64,000 nt of DNA from Thiocapsa bogorovii (GCF_021228795.1 NZ_CP089309.1:1054001-1118000), one strand, 5' to 3'. Numbered from the stretch's first letter, positions 36,194 through 45,847 are shown. The notes: generated by a model not told the origin, from the letters alone. A program made the numbers and translations.

Positions 36194-38539
36194 ATGCCCA
36201 ACGGCGTCGAGAAGGCGTTGACCGCGCAGACGCGGCCGTCGCAGGAACAACGCTCGCAAGACGCGGGGGACCCGAGCACGCGCGAAGCCAAGATCCAAGC
36301 ACCCGACGAGCCCTCCTCGATCCCCGCGGACTTCATTCCCCGGGAAGCAGGGCCTGCACTCGAGACATCTCCCACCGCCTCGTCACGATCGGTCGCGGAC
36401 TCGGGGGCGAATCATCAGGCCGGCTCGAACCTCGATGGCGTTCCCCCGGCCTGCCCTCCACCCAACCTCCCCGAGACCTGGTACCGGCGCTTGGTGGAGA
36501 ATCAGCCGGACCTGATCTGCGGGTTCCTGCCCGATACGACCCTCACCTACGTGAACCTGGCCTACGCCCGATTTTTCGGGGCCCGCCCCGAAGAGCTGAT
36601 CGGCCGGCGCTTCATCGATTTCCTCGCCGTCGAGGATCGCGCCGGGGTGCTGAAGCAGCTGGCGAACATGGTCCCGGAAAGCCCCGAGTACCAGTACGAG
36701 CATGAGACCCGCGGCGTCGACGGCGAGCCGCGCTGGCATCTGTGGCACGACTTCGCCCTGTTCGATGACGCGGGTCGCCCGTGCGAGTTCCAGTCCATCG
36801 GCGTCGACGTGACCGAACGCCGGCGCATCGAGCAGGCCCTGCGCGAGAGCGAGTATTTTCTGCGCAAATCCCAAGAGATGGCGGGCCTGGGATCCTACCG
36901 CTTCGATCCCCGTGCCGATCGTTGGGTGAGCTCCTCGCAGCTCGATCGGATCTTCGGGATCGGTGATGACTACCCGAGAGACGTGGCGGGTTGGCTCGCG
37001 CTCATCCACCCCGAGCAGCGCGGGGAGATGGCGTGCTATTTGCGCGAGACCGTCCTGACGGCGCACGAGCCCTTCTCCCGCGAGTACCGCATTCTGCGAG
37101 CCATCGACGGGGCAGAACGCTGGGTTCTCGGGCGCGGGGAGCTCGAGCTGGACGGCGACGGGGCACCGGTCGGCCTGATCGGGACCATCCAAGACATCAC
37201 CGAGCGGCGGCACCTTACCGACCGGCTGGCTCACGATGCCAGTCACGATCCCCTGACCGGCCTGCTCAACCGGGCGGAGCTGGAGCGCCGCCTGCAGGCG
37301 GCGTTGGCCGAGTCAAGGGCCGGCAGCCTGCATCACTCCTTCTGCTACATGGACCTGGATCAGTTCAAGGTGATCAACGACACCGCCGGGCACGCGGCCG
37401 GGGACGAGCTGCTCAAGGAGATCGCCCGGTTGCTCTCGAGCATGATTCGCGAGCGCGACAGCTTGGCCCGAATCGGCGGGGACGAGCTTGGGCTCCTGCT
37501 CTTCGACTGCCCCCTGACACTCGCCGAGCCGATCGCCCGACGGATCGTCGAGCGCGTGCGGGGGCTTCACTTCAACTGGGGCGGGCGCAGCTACCGAACG
37601 GGCCTGAGTATGGGCGTCGCCGAGATCCGACCGAAGACCGCCGACACCGCCACCATCCTCTCGGAGGCCGACATCGCCTGCTACATCGCCAAGCAGACGG
37701 GTCGCAATCGCTACCACCTGTATTGCAGCGAGAACGGTCAGACCGCCTCCCACCACAACGACATGCTGAACGCCGCCGGGGTGCGCGATGCCCTCGAGCA
37801 GGACCGCTTAAGGCTCTACTACCAGCCTATTGTAAGCCTCGGTTCGCCCGACACGCCGCCGGTGCGCTACGAGGCGCTGTTGCGCGTCGTGCCCGAGAAC
37901 GGAGAGGGCGAGCCCGCACTCCCACCCGGGTTCATCGGCGCCGCGGAGCGCTTCGGGCTGATGGACGAGATCGACCGCTGGGTCATTGCCCGCGCCCTGC
38001 ACGACCATGGGTCGGGATCGGAGTCCCCGGGGGCGCGCATCGCGATCAATCTCTCCGGTAGCTCCCTGAGTGACGAAACCCTGCTGGCCTACATCGAGGG
38101 GCAAATCGATGCATCCGGCATGGCCCCCGAGCGCATCTGCTTCGAGATCACCGAGACCGCCGGCATCCAGAATTTGGACCACGCGCTCGATCTGATGACC
38201 GCGCTGAAAGCACGCGGCTGTCACCTGGCACTGGACGATTTCGGCAGTGGACTGTCGTCCTTTCACTATCTGCGGCTGCTGCCGGTGGACTACCTGAAGA
38301 TCGACGGCGGCTTCGTCCGCAACATCGCGGAGAACGCCAGCGACCGGACCCTGGTGGAGGCCATCAACCGCATGGGCCACACCCTGGGCATCTCCACCGT
38401 CGCGGAATACGCCCATAGCGAGGCGGTCGTCACGCGCCTGCGCATGCTCGGCGTGGACTACGCCCAGGGTTATCACTTTGGCCGGCCCGCCCCCTGGGTT
38501 ACCCCTGAGCCGCGGTCGGGTGGGGAAACTCCACTCTGA
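36194..38539 (+). CDS. PAS-PAS-GGDEF-EAL c-di-GMP signalling protein
   Basis: 781 aa, no transmembrane segment. A disordered N-terminus (1-90) precedes PAS 1 (about 95-210), PAS 2 with PAC (about 215-335), GGDEF (about 345-500) and EAL (about 515-770). The cyclase motif is GGDEL (near 428), a degenerate last residue. The phosphodiesterase motifs look complete: YEALLR (near 558), ETAG, ALDDFGSG and LKIDGGFV. It may act mainly as a c-di-GMP phosphodiesterase. AGGAAG precedes the ATG. Confidence 0.92.
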   Translation: MPNGVEKALTAQTRPSQEQRSQDAGDPSTREAKIQAPDEPSSIPADFIPREAGPALETSPTASSRSVADSGANHQAGSNLDGVPPACPPPNLPETWYRRLVENQPDLICGFLPDTTLTYVNLAYARFFGARPEELIGRRFIDFLAVEDRAGVLKQLANMVPESPEYQYEHETRGVDGEPRWHLWHDFALFDDAGRPCEFQSIGVDVTERRRIEQALRESEYFLRKSQEMAGLGSYRFDPRADRWVSSSQLDRIFGIGDDYPRDVAGWLALIHPEQRGEMACYLRETVLTAHEPFSREYRILRAIDGAERWVLGRGELELDGDGAPVGLIGTIQDITERRHLTDRLAHDASHDPLTGLLNRAELERRLQAALAESRAGSLHHSFCYMDLDQFKVINDTAGHAAGDELLKEIARLLSSMIRERDSLARIGGDELGLLLFDCPLTLAEPIARRIVERVRGLHFNWGGRSYRTGLSMGVAEIRPKTADTATILSEADIACYIAKQTGRNRYHLYCSENGQTASHHNDMLNAAGVRDALEQDRLRLYYQPIVSLGSPDTPPVRYEALLRVVPENGEGEPALPPGFIGAAERFGLMDEIDRWVIARALHDHGSGSESPGARIAINLSGSSLSDETLLAYIEGQIDASGMAPERICFEITETAGIQNLDHALDLMTALKARGCHLALDDFGSGLSSFHYLRLLPVDYLKIDGGFVRNIAENASDRTLVEAINRMGHTLGISTVAEYAHSEAVVTRLRMLGVDYAQGYHFGRPAPWVTPEPRSGGETPL

Positions 38540-38779
38540 CGACCCACCGCGAAGACGACCCACCGCGAACAGGCAAGAAAAGGGTCCGCCACTTCGCTGA
38601 CCCCACGTAAGACGATACCGATCGAGACTGGCCCCGAGCCCGAACCCTCTGCATTTTAGGCCCCGGCCGCACCGAATCTACGGCCCGCGTCCGATGCCGC
38701 GCCGGTACTCCATCCACGAACGGTGAGACCGTAGACGCGGCTTAAACACCAAACCCGACAATCCACCGAGAGTAAGAAC

Positions 38780-40042
38780 ATGAGATCAGCCAAACGAATC
38801 CTGCTGTCCGTTATCCTGATCACCCTGCCGTTGACCGCGCTGGCGGGCACGGAGTCGATTGTGCTCGGCATGGGTTGCTTCTGGGGCGCGGAGAAGCGCA
38901 TGTCAGAGATTCCCGGCGTCGTCGACGTCGAGGCAGGCTATGCAGGCGGCGATGCCGAAACCGTAGGCTACGAGGATGTGCTCAGGACGGAGAAGACAAG
39001 CCTGCGCGGCAAAAACGTTCCGCGCAATCATGCGGAGGTCGTCAAGGTGAGCTTCGATCCCGACCGGGTGAGCCTGGAGACCGTCCTGAAGACATTCTGG
39101 GAAAGCCACGACCCCACACAGGGCGATCGTCAGGGCAATGACGTGGGCAGCAACTATCGCAGCGCCATCTTCACGGTCAGTGAGGCCCAGGAGGCGGTGG
39201 CGCAGAATACCCGCGCAAGCTACCAGCAGGCGCTGACCGAGGCCGGCTACGGCCCCATCACCACGAAGATCGCGCCGCTGCGCCACTATAATCGCGGCGA
39301 GGAGTATCACCAGGACTATCTCAAGAAGAATCCAAACGGCTATTGCGGACTCGGCGGCACGGGCGTGGCCTTTCCCGGAGAACCCGCCAAGGCGATGCCT
39401 GTCCCCTTGGCCGCGGATCAGCTCCAATTCGATCGGCAGTTGATCCTGTTCGAGGCGCAGGACTGTCCCTTCTGCGAGCGCTTCCGCGCCGAGGTGCTGG
39501 ACGGCTGGCAGGCCGAGGTTCCCATCGCAGCGACACTCGCCCCTAAGCCGCCCGAGGGCTGGACGCTGGAGAAGACCCTGTTCGCCACGCCGACCATCGT
39601 CCTGTTCGAGAAGGGAAAGGAGGTCTCGCGATACACCGGCTACCAGGGTGATCAGGACCGCTTCTGGACATGGCTGGGCTTCCAAGTACTGACGCCGGAG
39701 CAACAGCGCATCGCCTTCGAGCAAGGCACCGAGCCGGCGTTCACGGGCTCCCATCTCGACGAGAAGCGCCCGGGCGTGTTCGTCGACCCCATCACCGGCG
39801 CACCCCTCTTCCGCAGCGACACGAAGTTCGAGAGCGGCAGCGGGTGGCCGAGCTTCTTCAGCCCGGTCGAGGGCGCGATTACGCTCCATGAGGACAAGAC
39901 GCACGGCATGCGCCGGGTCGAAGTGCGCAGTGCAAGCTCGGGCATCCACCTGGGCCACGTCTTCGACGACGGCCCACCGCCCACGGGCAAGCGCTACTGC
40001 ATCAACGGCAACGTCCTGAGCTTTGTCGCAAACGCCGAATAG
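38780..40042 (+). CDS. msrAB: MsrA-thioredoxin-MsrB fusion, exported methionine sulfoxide reductase
   Basis: 420 aa with a signal peptide (ILLSVILITLPLTALAG), so periplasmic. The MsrA domain (about 24-190) has catalytic GMGCFWGAEK (C33) and EEYHQDYL. A middle thioredoxin-like domain (about 215-310) has CPFC at 229-232. The MsrB domain (about 315-420) has GSGWPSF, HLGHVFDDGP and catalytic RYCING (C407). The zinc CxxC pairs of many MsrB are absent. Repairs both sulfoxide epimers; the internal CPFC could recycle it. Confidence 0.93.
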   Translation: MRSAKRILLSVILITLPLTALAGTESIVLGMGCFWGAEKRMSEIPGVVDVEAGYAGGDAETVGYEDVLRTEKTSLRGKNVPRNHAEVVKVSFDPDRVSLETVLKTFWESHDPTQGDRQGNDVGSNYRSAIFTVSEAQEAVAQNTRASYQQALTEAGYGPITTKIAPLRHYNRGEEYHQDYLKKNPNGYCGLGGTGVAFPGEPAKAMPVPLAADQLQFDRQLILFEAQDCPFCERFRAEVLDGWQAEVPIAATLAPKPPEGWTLEKTLFATPTIVLFEKGKEVSRYTGYQGDQDRFWTWLGFQVLTPEQQRIAFEQGTEPAFTGSHLDEKRPGVFVDPITGAPLFRSDTKFESGSGWPSFFSPVEGAITLHEDKTHGMRRVEVRSASSGIHLGHVFDDGPPPTGKRYCINGNVLSFVANAE

Positions 40043-40159
40043 ATCATGGCCGGGATGGATGGATCGGTGGGCAAGTCGCCTGAACTGCCGGGCGCACGTG
40101 CGCTCGGAACAAGTTGCGACGACGATTGCGGTCGTCCTGTCCTTGTCTCGGAGATCGCC

Positions 40160-40774
40160 CTAGGCCGCCGCACGCAGCTCTTCCGTGGCGGAAGAGATGA
40201 CTCGAAGCGCGGAACGCATCAAGAGCCACACGAGACCGAGGGCGACCAGGATATCGGCCCAGCCCGAACCCGTGAGCCAAACCACGCCCGCGGCGACAAA
40301 CACGGAGAGATTCGATGCGATGTCGTTTCGCGAGCACTCCCACACGGAACTCATATTCACATCTTCGTGACGATGTCGCCAAAGCAGGTAGAGACACAGC
40401 GAGTTCGCGAACAGACCGAGAAGACTGAAGACGCCCATGACCTCGAAGAGAGGAACGCTGGGCACCACCAGTTTGTAAGCGATCTGAGCCGCGACGACGC
40501 ACGCGGCCAGGAAAATCAGAGCACCTTTGAAGAGGGCAACCTTCGCCTTGACGGCCGCGCCTCTGGAAACGGCGTACAGGCTCAGACCATACGTCAACGC
40601 GTCTCCGAGATTATCGAGGCTATCGGCCAGCAGCGCCGTCGAGTTGCCGTAAAACGCGCCCGCCGCGATGACCAGGAACATGACGGCATTGATGCCGAGC
40701 ACGATGTTCAGCGTTCCGCGCTGCCGTTCGCGAAGTGCGTCGATGGAACACTCGTTGCCGCAACAGTCACTCAT
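40160..40774 (-). CDS. Cation diffusion facilitator family transporter
   Basis: 204-aa membrane protein with about six helices and no long cytosolic C-terminal domain. The N-terminus is Cys-rich (MSDCCGNECSID). The metal site has LLADSLDNLGDA in helix 2 and CSRNDIASN in helix 5, where many CDF proteins have HxxxD, so the binding set is atypical. Substrate is unknown (Zn, Co, Fe or Mn type efflux). It is divergent from the phosphodiesterase gene. Confidence 0.85.
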   Translation of the reverse strand: MSDCCGNECSIDALRERQRGTLNIVLGINAVMFLVIAAGAFYGNSTALLADSLDNLGDALTYGLSLYAVSRGAAVKAKVALFKGALIFLAACVVAAQIAYKLVVPSVPLFEVMGVFSLLGLFANSLCLYLLWRHRHEDVNMSSVWECSRNDIASNLSVFVAAGVVWLTGSGWADILVALGLVWLLMRSALRVISSATEELRAAA

Positions 40775-40900
40775 AGCGCAAGCCTCTTGACGGACCCCCC
40801 AGGGGCGCCGTTGAACCGGAACGAGGTTAGCCGGGACCTTCCGCGACGGTCAAGCCGCCCAGTCGCGTCCCGACACGCACCGCCGACGGAGATCTGCCCG

Positions 40901-41974
40901 ATGCAGCGCCGACTCGTCATTCTCCGCGTCCTTTTACTCTTGCCGTTGGCCACCGCCATGACACCGATGACAGCCGCCACACCCGATGCCGCTCCGGACA
41001 CGGCCTCAGCCCCGATCATCATCGCCCACCGCGGCGCCTCCGCATACCTGCCCGAGCACACCTTGGAGGCAAAGGCGATGGCTCATGCGATGGGTGCCGA
41101 CTTTCTGGAACAGGATGTCGTTCTCACCCGCGACGCCCAGGCGATCGTCCTTCACGACCTCTATCTGGAGGACATCACCAATGTCGCTCGGCGCTATCCC
41201 GACCGCGCGCGTGCCGACGGGCGCTGGTACGCGATCGATTTCAGCCTGGCCGAGATCCGCGGTCTGCGTCTGCACGAGCGCCTGGACCCGGCCACCGGCC
41301 AACCGGTCTTTCCCGAGCGGTTTCCGCCCGATTCCGATCTGTTCCGGATCCACACGCTCGAGGAAGAGCTCAACTTGATTCGCGGCCTGAACCGCTCGAC
41401 CGGACGGGCCGCGGGGATCTATGTGGAGTTGAAACACCCCGCGTGGCATATCGCCGAGGGCCAGGATCCCATACCGGTCTTGATGCGCGAGCTGGATCGA
41501 GCCGGCTATCGCGGCCCGGAGGACCGCGTCTATATCCAGTGCTTCGAACCCGACACGCTCAAGCGTTTAAGGGACGAGATCCGCACGCGGATCCCCTTGA
41601 TTCAGCTGATCGGCGAGAACGCCTGGTCCCCGGATCTACCGGTCGACTTCGACCGGATGCGCACCCCCGAGGGCCTGGCAGCCGTGGCCGAGTACGCCCG
41701 CGGGATCGGCCCCTGGATCGGCCAGATCCATCAGGGCTTAGACGAAGCCGGCGCCCACCGGATCACTCGATTGGTCGCCGACGCCCATGCCGCCGGACTC
41801 CTGGTCCATCCCTACACTCTTCGCCGCGACGCGCTCCCCGAGGGCTTCGCCGATTTCGACGCACTCCTGCGGTTCTTCCTCGTGGATCAGGGTGTCGACG
41901 GTGTCTTCACCGACCATCCTGATCTCGTCGTTCGATTGACGAGAGGGCTCATCGGTCAGGATCAGCCGGAGTAG
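40901..41974 (+). CDS. glpQ: Periplasmic glycerophosphodiester phosphodiesterase
   Basis: 357 aa with a signal peptide (LVILRVLLLLPLATAMT). Catalytic motifs of the GDPD TIM barrel are IIIAHRGASAYLPEHTLEA (His and Arg), FLEQDVVLTRDAQAIVLHD (acids and second His) and YVELKHP. It hydrolyses deacylated phospholipids to glycerol-3-phosphate. The frame is open 285 codons further upstream, but GGAG lies 10 nt before ATG 40901 and the signal peptide begins there. Confidence 0.92.
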   Translation: MQRRLVILRVLLLLPLATAMTPMTAATPDAAPDTASAPIIIAHRGASAYLPEHTLEAKAMAHAMGADFLEQDVVLTRDAQAIVLHDLYLEDITNVARRYPDRARADGRWYAIDFSLAEIRGLRLHERLDPATGQPVFPERFPPDSDLFRIHTLEEELNLIRGLNRSTGRAAGIYVELKHPAWHIAEGQDPIPVLMRELDRAGYRGPEDRVYIQCFEPDTLKRLRDEIRTRIPLIQLIGENAWSPDLPVDFDRMRTPEGLAAVAEYARGIGPWIGQIHQGLDEAGAHRITRLVADAHAAGLLVHPYTLRRDALPEGFADFDALLRFFLVDQGVDGVFTDHPDLVVRLTRGLIGQDQPE

Positions 41975-42375
41975 ACATCGGCGAGGCTCGAGCCCACTCC
42001 ACTGCATCGACGAAAAGGCCCCGACGCTCGATCGATGTTGGATATTGGGCCTGTTGTTGTCGCGAATGCGACACCCCGCCGTCGCAGCGGGCATTTTCTC
42101 TCGTAGTTTGTTGAAACGTCAGCCGGGATGATTGGCCTATTATTTGCCTTCACGTAAAGAAGTACGCCAGGACCATAGATCGATTGCATGGCACCGACCC
42201 ACAGACCCAAGCCGAGAACACAGACAAACGCAGCCCGCCACTCAATGCGAGAGCGGTCGTCCTCACTGCTTAAGGCGATGGCTGCGAAAACTTCCATGCT
42301 CGGTTTGCGGTGCCTGCCGTGACCACGGACAGCGCACCGGCCGCCTATCCGAACGCGAGCTCGGGCTCCTGACGG
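41975..42375. other. Intergenic with possible small minus-strand membrane ORF
   Basis: 401 bp. The minus strand from 42297 to 41962 encodes 111 aa with one hydrophobic stretch (AAFVCVLGLGLWVGAMQ, then SIYGPGVLLYV) and an Arg-rich tail. It lacks a ribosome site and I do not recognise it, so it is not called as a gene. Confidence 0.35.
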
Positions 42376-42771
42376 ATGAGCACGACACAAACCCAGCCCG
42401 CTTCGGCACTCGACAAACGCAAGCTACTCGTCTGCGCCAGCGCCGACTTGACGGACCGTCAGCATCGCATCATCCCCGTGCTGTTTAAGCACGAGCCGCA
42501 GAGCGCCATCGTGTTGCGTCATGGCGGCAAGGTCTACGCCTACTTGAATCAATGCGTGCACATGGTGCGACGTCTGGACTGCATGCACGACGCGGTCTTC
42601 GATGCAGCGCACGCGCACCTGCGCTGCTCCATGCACGGTATCGTTTACGACCCAACCACAGGCGAATCCTTGAGTGTGTTGTGCTCGGGCGAGCGACTCG
42701 AGCCCTTGCGCTCCATGGAGATCGACGGTCAGATCTATCTCGTGGACAAACGCGTGACGGGTCTGACCTGA
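42376..42771 (+). CDS. Rieske-type [2Fe-2S] protein
   Basis: 131 aa. The Rieske ligands are C60-x-H62 (NQCVHM) and C84-x2-H87 (RCSMHGIVYDPTTGES). No membrane anchor or signal is seen, so it resembles cytosolic Rieske ferredoxins. Redox partner unknown; it stands alone between intergenic stretches. Confidence 0.88.
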   Translation: MSTTQTQPASALDKRKLLVCASADLTDRQHRIIPVLFKHEPQSAIVLRHGGKVYAYLNQCVHMVRRLDCMHDAVFDAAHAHLRCSMHGIVYDPTTGESLSVLCSGERLEPLRSMEIDGQIYLVDKRVTGLT

Positions 42772-43246
42772 TCCTGATCCCGGCGATTTTCGATCTCGCC
42801 GGCGCCTGCAATGCGCGGCAGGCTGAGACGAGACGGAGGATCGCGTGTGCGCCGAGCTGGGCCTTTGTTCTCGGTCCCGTCGAGCATGAGCACAGCACGA
42901 TCGATCTTCGCCCGTTCGCCCGATCACGCGGATCGAATCTCCGGGGTCATATCGCCTCCTATCGCGGTGTCGGCGCCGCGTCGACGAGTCGTCAGGTGAT
43001 TTCCGGGAAAGGATCTACCGGCAGTGCCGAACCAAGAAGCCGGCGGGCGGCCCGAGCTCGGCGCCCTCCCTTTTGAACCGCACCAGATACCGCACCCGTT
43101 CGCAACAAATAACGGGGCAGATTTATTTCCTGCGGAAAAAGAGAGAGGAAAAGGGGCTACCATTTAAGGCGGAGAGTCGCGTGTCGCTCGTGAAAATGCT
43201 TAGGCGACCGGTCGAGCCATCACCATTCGTTTTTCGGGAGGGACTG
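42772..43246. other. Intergenic with decayed nifZ-like fragment
   Basis: 475 bp without a convincing gene. 43044-43090 is a near copy of 45480-45526, the 3' part of nifZ (GCGGCCCGAGCTCGGCGCC core). A GAGAGTCGCGTGTC segment near 43172 recurs near 45108. These look like remnants of a local duplication. Confidence 0.5.
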
Positions 43247-43666
43247 ATGCGCAGAATTTGGTTAACGACCTTCATCTTGCTGGCGGCGGTTCGGATCGCC
43301 GATGCGGCCCAGTGGCCTGTGGAGATCTTCGAGCGCATGGACGACAAGCGAATCGTCGTCTTTCTCTCCGATGACGACATCGAAACCGACCCGGCCTGGA
43401 GTCCTATCGAGGGGGGACCGCCGCTCACCCTTGCCGCGGTGATCCAAGAGCTGAATACATGGATCAAGGACAACGCCGACCTTGCGGGTTTCGACATTCA
43501 TGAAATCAAGTTAAAGGGCATCCCACATCATGAGGTCGACCGTCATTGGTACTATCTCGTTCAGCTGCACAAATTAGTCGATGGCCGCCCGGAGCGGCGC
43601 TATGCCGCGGTCCTGATGAACGGCAAACTCGTCCCGGCGATACGCGAACCCGCGTCAGTGAAATGA
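43247..43666 (+). CDS. Small secreted hypothetical protein
   Basis: 139 aa with a Sec signal (MRRIWLTTFILLAAVRIADA). GGGAGGG lies 6 nt before ATG 43247. The mature part contains WPVEIFERMDDKRIVVFLSD, then a helical central part and WYYLVQLHKLVDGRPERRYA near the end. No known family; probably periplasmic. Confidence 0.78.
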   Translation: MRRIWLTTFILLAAVRIADAAQWPVEIFERMDDKRIVVFLSDDDIETDPAWSPIEGGPPLTLAAVIQELNTWIKDNADLAGFDIHEIKLKGIPHHEVDRHWYYLVQLHKLVDGRPERRYAAVLMNGKLVPAIREPASVK

Positions 43667-44151
43667 AGAAACGGGTTGCGGCGGGAGCACATCGGCCATT
43701 TTCAGCGGCCTCGATAACTGCAAAGAGAAAGTCGGCCTAGGGACCGGAGGCGAAGGCCGATCGGCGCGCCATTTCGAATGGATCCGCCGAGGAGCGTCAC
43801 TCATGACCGGAGCGACGAGATCCACCTCGGCCTTCGGGAGAAAGCCATCAGGCTCGGGCTCGCGCAGCTGCCCGCGGCCCTTAAAAATGCGACCGCGACG
43901 CGAGATCACAGCACTCGAACTGGCTCCCACCAGTTGGGGTGGCGCGATGCACGCGCTATCTCGATACTTCGTACGCGTTTGGCGTGCACACGAGGGTGTG
44001 TGCTGTCTTCTTAATGCCCCTATGAAGATACGTCACGTTGCGTTGCAGCTTGGCGGCGCCAAAGACGCGACGCACCGAGTGCTCATCGCACCTTCGCCAC
44101 GATGCGTTGGCGGCACAATCTCCCTGTGCGCCGCGATTAGTACGTTCTGCT
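43667..44151. other. Intergenic, nothing recognised
   Basis: 485 bp. Open frames exist but are Arg- and Ser-rich, lack ribosome sites and show no known motif. Confidence 0.5.
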
Positions 44152-44646
44152 TCAGGCGCTCAGAGTCTTGATCGCAGAGATGACTCGCGCGCAGGCTTCT
44201 GCGCAGTCCTTGCACTCGATGTGCTTGTCCTCGTGCACCCGGCATTCCTTCTCGCAGTCTTCGCAGGCCTGCATACAAACCGCTGACAGCGCCTTCACAT
44301 AGGGTGAGTTTGCCGCGAGCTGGTACGAGAAGGCCTTGCAAATGGGCAGCATCTCGTTGACTTTCTTCGCGCAATCGGCGAGCGTCGTGTCGCCCTCCTG
44401 AAACGCGACCAGGCAATGCGCCGAGCATTGTTGGGCCGCGACGACGCACTCGTTGACTGCTCGGAGTACGTCGGGGCTCTTCGGGGCATGATCTTCATGG
44501 CGGTGGCCGGGCGTATCGCCTGCGATGCCGACGCCAGAGGCGAGAGCGAGGCCTGCGGCGCCGGCACCGATCAGTAGCGAGCGGCGACTGGTCCCACGAG
44601 TTGGATCACATGAAGCCTCGTTCTTGACACGTTCGTAGTCGCTCAT
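44152..44646 (-). CDS. csp1: Tat-exported four-helix-bundle copper storage protein (Csp1-like)
   Basis: 164 aa. The twin-arginine leader is SRRSLLIGAGAAGLALASG. The mature helices carry 12 Cys in the pattern of DUF326/Csp proteins: ECVVAAQQCSAHC, ADCAKK, PICKAF, VCMQACEDCEKEC and ECKDCAEAC. Csp1 proteins bind many Cu(I) ions inside the bundle. Export suggests periplasmic Cu storage. No copper efflux genes are adjacent, only a CDF transporter about 3.4 kb away. Confidence 0.9.
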   Translation of the reverse strand: MSDYERVKNEASCDPTRGTSRRSLLIGAGAAGLALASGVGIAGDTPGHRHEDHAPKSPDVLRAVNECVVAAQQCSAHCLVAFQEGDTTLADCAKKVNEMLPICKAFSYQLAANSPYVKALSAVCMQACEDCEKECRVHEDKHIECKDCAEACARVISAIKTLSA

Positions 44647-45418
44647 GAGTTGGGAATCTCCTATCGGTGTGGTTGTTAATCGATCCGCCGCCTCCGGTCG
44701 CGCAGAAGAACCGCCGCCAGTACAGGAAACATAAACAAGTTGATTCCCGAAACGCCGGGCCGCGCATCGTTTGTTTGGCGACTGTCAACGCCGCTTTCAA
44801 GGGAGTGGCGACCTGGATCCCAGCCTCCCGAGCCGGGAAATTGTACGCAGCGTGAATACCTTGCGGCCCGCCCGTGGGCCGACGGCAATTCGATAGGTGA
44901 TCGAGTTACCGATCAGTCGGTCCATCGGCCCGGCCTCCGGGCCATCTCCGATCAGACAGCGATTCTACGTGTCCCGCTCCAGCAGCCCCTCGCGTTGCAG
45001 AAAGCGCCCGACCCGTTCGGCGGTGGTCTGCGTCAGTTCGCCCAGCTCGGCGGTGGTCGGGGCGTTCATCGGGCGAAACCGGTGCAGCCTTCAATCGGCC
45101 CCTCGGAGAGTCGCGTGTCCCTCGTGATACCTCGCGGGGGCATCCTGCTGCCGCGAGGACTCGGTCCTTGGCGACGGCCTTTGGCCTGGGTTCGCCCTGC
45201 GGTCGCGGTCGCGCCCGATCCCCGTTGGTCCGCCGGGCACGACCGCGACCCCAAATGGCTTGACGGTGTGGGATGCGCTCTGCATGTTGCCTGCGCGGCT
45301 TAGGGACTCCTGCCCCTTCGCCACTGCGGCAACACGCTCGCGCCCACGCCTACCCGGGACTACGCGCCTTCGCGTCGCTCTCCATGGCGCGCAGCGGCGG
45401 TGACGCGGGGCGTGCGGC
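44647..45418. other. Intergenic with IS91-type debris
   Basis: 772 bp between the copper storage gene and nifZ. Its centre holds the IS91 transposase remnant listed separately. 45100-45418 shows no gene. Confidence 0.55.
44815..45087 (-). pseudogene. IS91-family transposase C-terminal remnant
   Basis: The minus strand reads RLHRFRPMNAPTTAELGEL, then AERVGRFLQREGLLERDT, a TAG stop near 44971, and on in frame GPMDRLIGNSITYRIAVGPR and GRKVFTL. This matches the C-terminal region of Y2/IS91 transposases with one stop and truncated ends. Non-functional. Confidence 0.75.
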
Positions 45419-45709
45419 CTAAACGCCCTCTCCAGGTGCGCGATGCAACAGGGTGCTGAGCTCCTCTGGCCAACACCCCGCAGGCGGCCCGAGCTCGGCG
45501 CCATCCCCTTCGAACCGCACCAGGTACAGCTCCCGTTCGGGGTCCTCTTCGAGGTGTCCGATGTTGAGGATGACGCCGCGGGTCCCGGCGGCTGCGATCA
45601 AGGCATCTTCGGCGAGATCCGGGATGCCGCCGTCGTTGTAGATGTCCGAGGCGGCGTAGACCAAATCGCCGGGACCTAAATGACCGAGCTCCAATTCACT
45701 GAGATCCAT
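45419..45709 (-). CDS. nifZ: NifZ-family nitrogenase maturation protein
   Basis: 96 aa. PGDLVYAASDIYNDGGIPD, AEDALIAAAGTRGVILNIGH and ELGPPAGCWPEEL are the NifZ hallmarks. NifZ helps mature the second P-cluster pair of the MoFe protein. AGGAG lies just before ATG 45709; a longer frame is open upstream but has no such site. Divergent from nifU, with a sigma-54-type promoter at 45899-45885. Confidence 0.88.
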   Translation of the reverse strand: MDLSELELGHLGPGDLVYAASDIYNDGGIPDLAEDALIAAAGTRGVILNIGHLEEDPERELYLVRFEGDGAELGPPAGCWPEELSTLLHRAPGEGV

Positions 45710-45847
45710 CAAAGACTCCTGTTGTTGAGATGTGTTGTGGGATTCGCGACCCGACACAGGCGGGCTGTCGTTCGAGAGCCGACATCGACGGGTCAGGGAC
45801 AGGTCTCGAATCTTTATAAACCAATGAGATACATGAAACAGACGGCG

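Noticed and set aside
40046-41974. 642-codon frame proposing a much longer glycerophosphodiesterase
   Set aside because: The N-terminal 285 codons are antisense to the CDF transporter and unlike protein; the ribosome site and signal peptide fix the start at 40901.
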